Assembly (NCBI GenBank): GCA_020348885.1
Contig: CP070755.1
Coordinates: 2,319,897 to 2,360,251 of the forward strand
Length of the DNA: 40,355 bases
Direction of reading: 5' to 3'
Origin: Candidatus Coatesiibacteriota bacterium
Lineage (GTDB): Bacteria; RBG-13-66-14; B26-G2; WVWN01; G020348885
Shown: positions 40,061 through 40,355 of the stretch, one piece after another
Layout of the letters: the number at the start of each line of letters is the position of its first letter
Numbering within the stretch: the stretch's first letter is position 1
Position numbers and translations under genes: made by a program
Notes under the pieces: model-generated
Told to the model about the DNA's origin: nothing
The model's input: the letters and a program-made list of their open reading frames with translations, nothing else
Databases searched by the model: none

Positions 40061-40198
40061 ATGCGTTTCGCGACGATTTCGGTTGTTTTACTCGTTTCAC
40101 CCGAATGGAGCTGGACGCCGGAGTTCCCGGCCTCGCCGTTTCTGAGGAACCTGTGGGTCGAACCGTTCTTAATGTTGGAGAAAGAAGTTACGTGGTAA
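40061..40198 (+). CDS. Doubtful 45-residue frame upstream of a lipoprotein
   Basis: A short frame starting MRFATISVVLLVS and ending LEKEVTW. It begins with a signal-like hydrophobic segment and ends 14 bases before the next ATG. There is no ribosome site. It may be a leader peptide or chance. Confidence 0.25.
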   Translation: MRFATISVVLLVSPEWSWTPEFPASPFLRNLWVEPFLMLEKEVTW

Positions 40199-40212
40199 AG
40201 GAGAGGTACTCA

Positions 40213-40355
40213 ATGAAAACAGTTAAGTACATAACGTTATGCTTAACATTGGTTGCTGTAATTTCATTCTATAGCTGCGCCGACCTGACGCCGCCGTACG
40301 GCGGCTGGTTGTGGGTAGTTACAAACGAAGAAGGCTACGGGGACCGAGGTTCGAT
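40213..40355 (+). CDS. Lipoprotein, 3' end outside window
   Basis: The first 47 residues of an exported protein. ATG 40213 has AGGAGAGG about 8 bases upstream. The signal MKTVKYITLCLTLVAVISFYSC ends in the lipobox FYSC (Cys22), and the mature protein begins ADLTPPYGGWLWVVTNE. A promoter lies at 39972-40000. The function cannot be told from the visible part. Confidence 0.65.
   Translation, partial: MKTVKYITLCLTLVAVISFYSCADLTPPYGGWLWVVTNEEGYGDRGS

Overview
The window comes from a diderm, anaerobic bacterium of moderately high GC. It encodes a PagL-like outer-membrane lipid A deacylase, an outer-membrane beta-barrel, several lipoproteins, a four-subunit ferredoxin-dependent 2-oxoacid oxidoreductase, multiheme cytochrome c and an MglA/roadblock switch. 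Core genes (ispH, cmk, scpA, scpB, trpS, gatA, gatC, a UvrD/PcrA helicase) show it is chromosomal. No rRNA is present, so the phylum cannot be fixed from sequence alone; an uncultured candidate phylum is my inference. I see no CRISPR array, transposase, prophage or plasmid gene.

Layout. 1-5701 (+): the 3' part of an HD-domain gene, a small membrane protein, LeuC- and LeuD-type hydro-lyase subunits with a 42-residue membrane peptide between them, two lipoproteins, a DUF1847 protein and a zinc-ribbon/TPR protein. 5793-10476 (-): a likely nitrogen-oxide or hydroxylamine module (Rrf2 regulator with three cluster-type cysteines, ferredoxin-like protein, octaheme HAO-like cytochrome, membrane partner), then a secreted monoheme choice-of-anchor-V protein and a hemerythrin-like protein, with near-consensus promoters. 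10750-14208 (+): a secreted DNRLRE-type protein, an isocitrate/isopropylmalate dehydrogenase family enzyme, PagL and a methyltransferase followed by a decayed pagL fragment.

14458-21751 (-): a beta-barrel protein, a small Cys-containing protein, a cluster of DUF4388 (PATAN), roadblock and a putative ligand-binding protein, and a 1402-residue protein made of an N-terminal DNA-binding domain, nine PAS domains and one GAF domain with no kinase. 22383-28518 (-): tRNA-Glu and the tightly overlapping run trpS-scpA-scpB-rluB-cmk-plsC-methyltransferase-ispH. 28674-35855 (-): roadblock-mglA-DUF4388-uvrD-gatC-Kelch lipoprotein-gatA. 36112-39729 (-): the por operon porC-(exported YbjN-like)-porD-porA-porB. 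39972-40355 (+): a promoter and the start of another lipoprotein.

The points most worth a second look are the HAO-like redox module and its regulatory sites, a C-terminal tail shared by two otherwise unrelated secreted proteins, the kinase-less PAS array, the two PATAN/roadblock clusters, the pagL duplication remnant, an in-frame TAG inside a lipoprotein reading frame and a probable ACG start codon inside the por operon.
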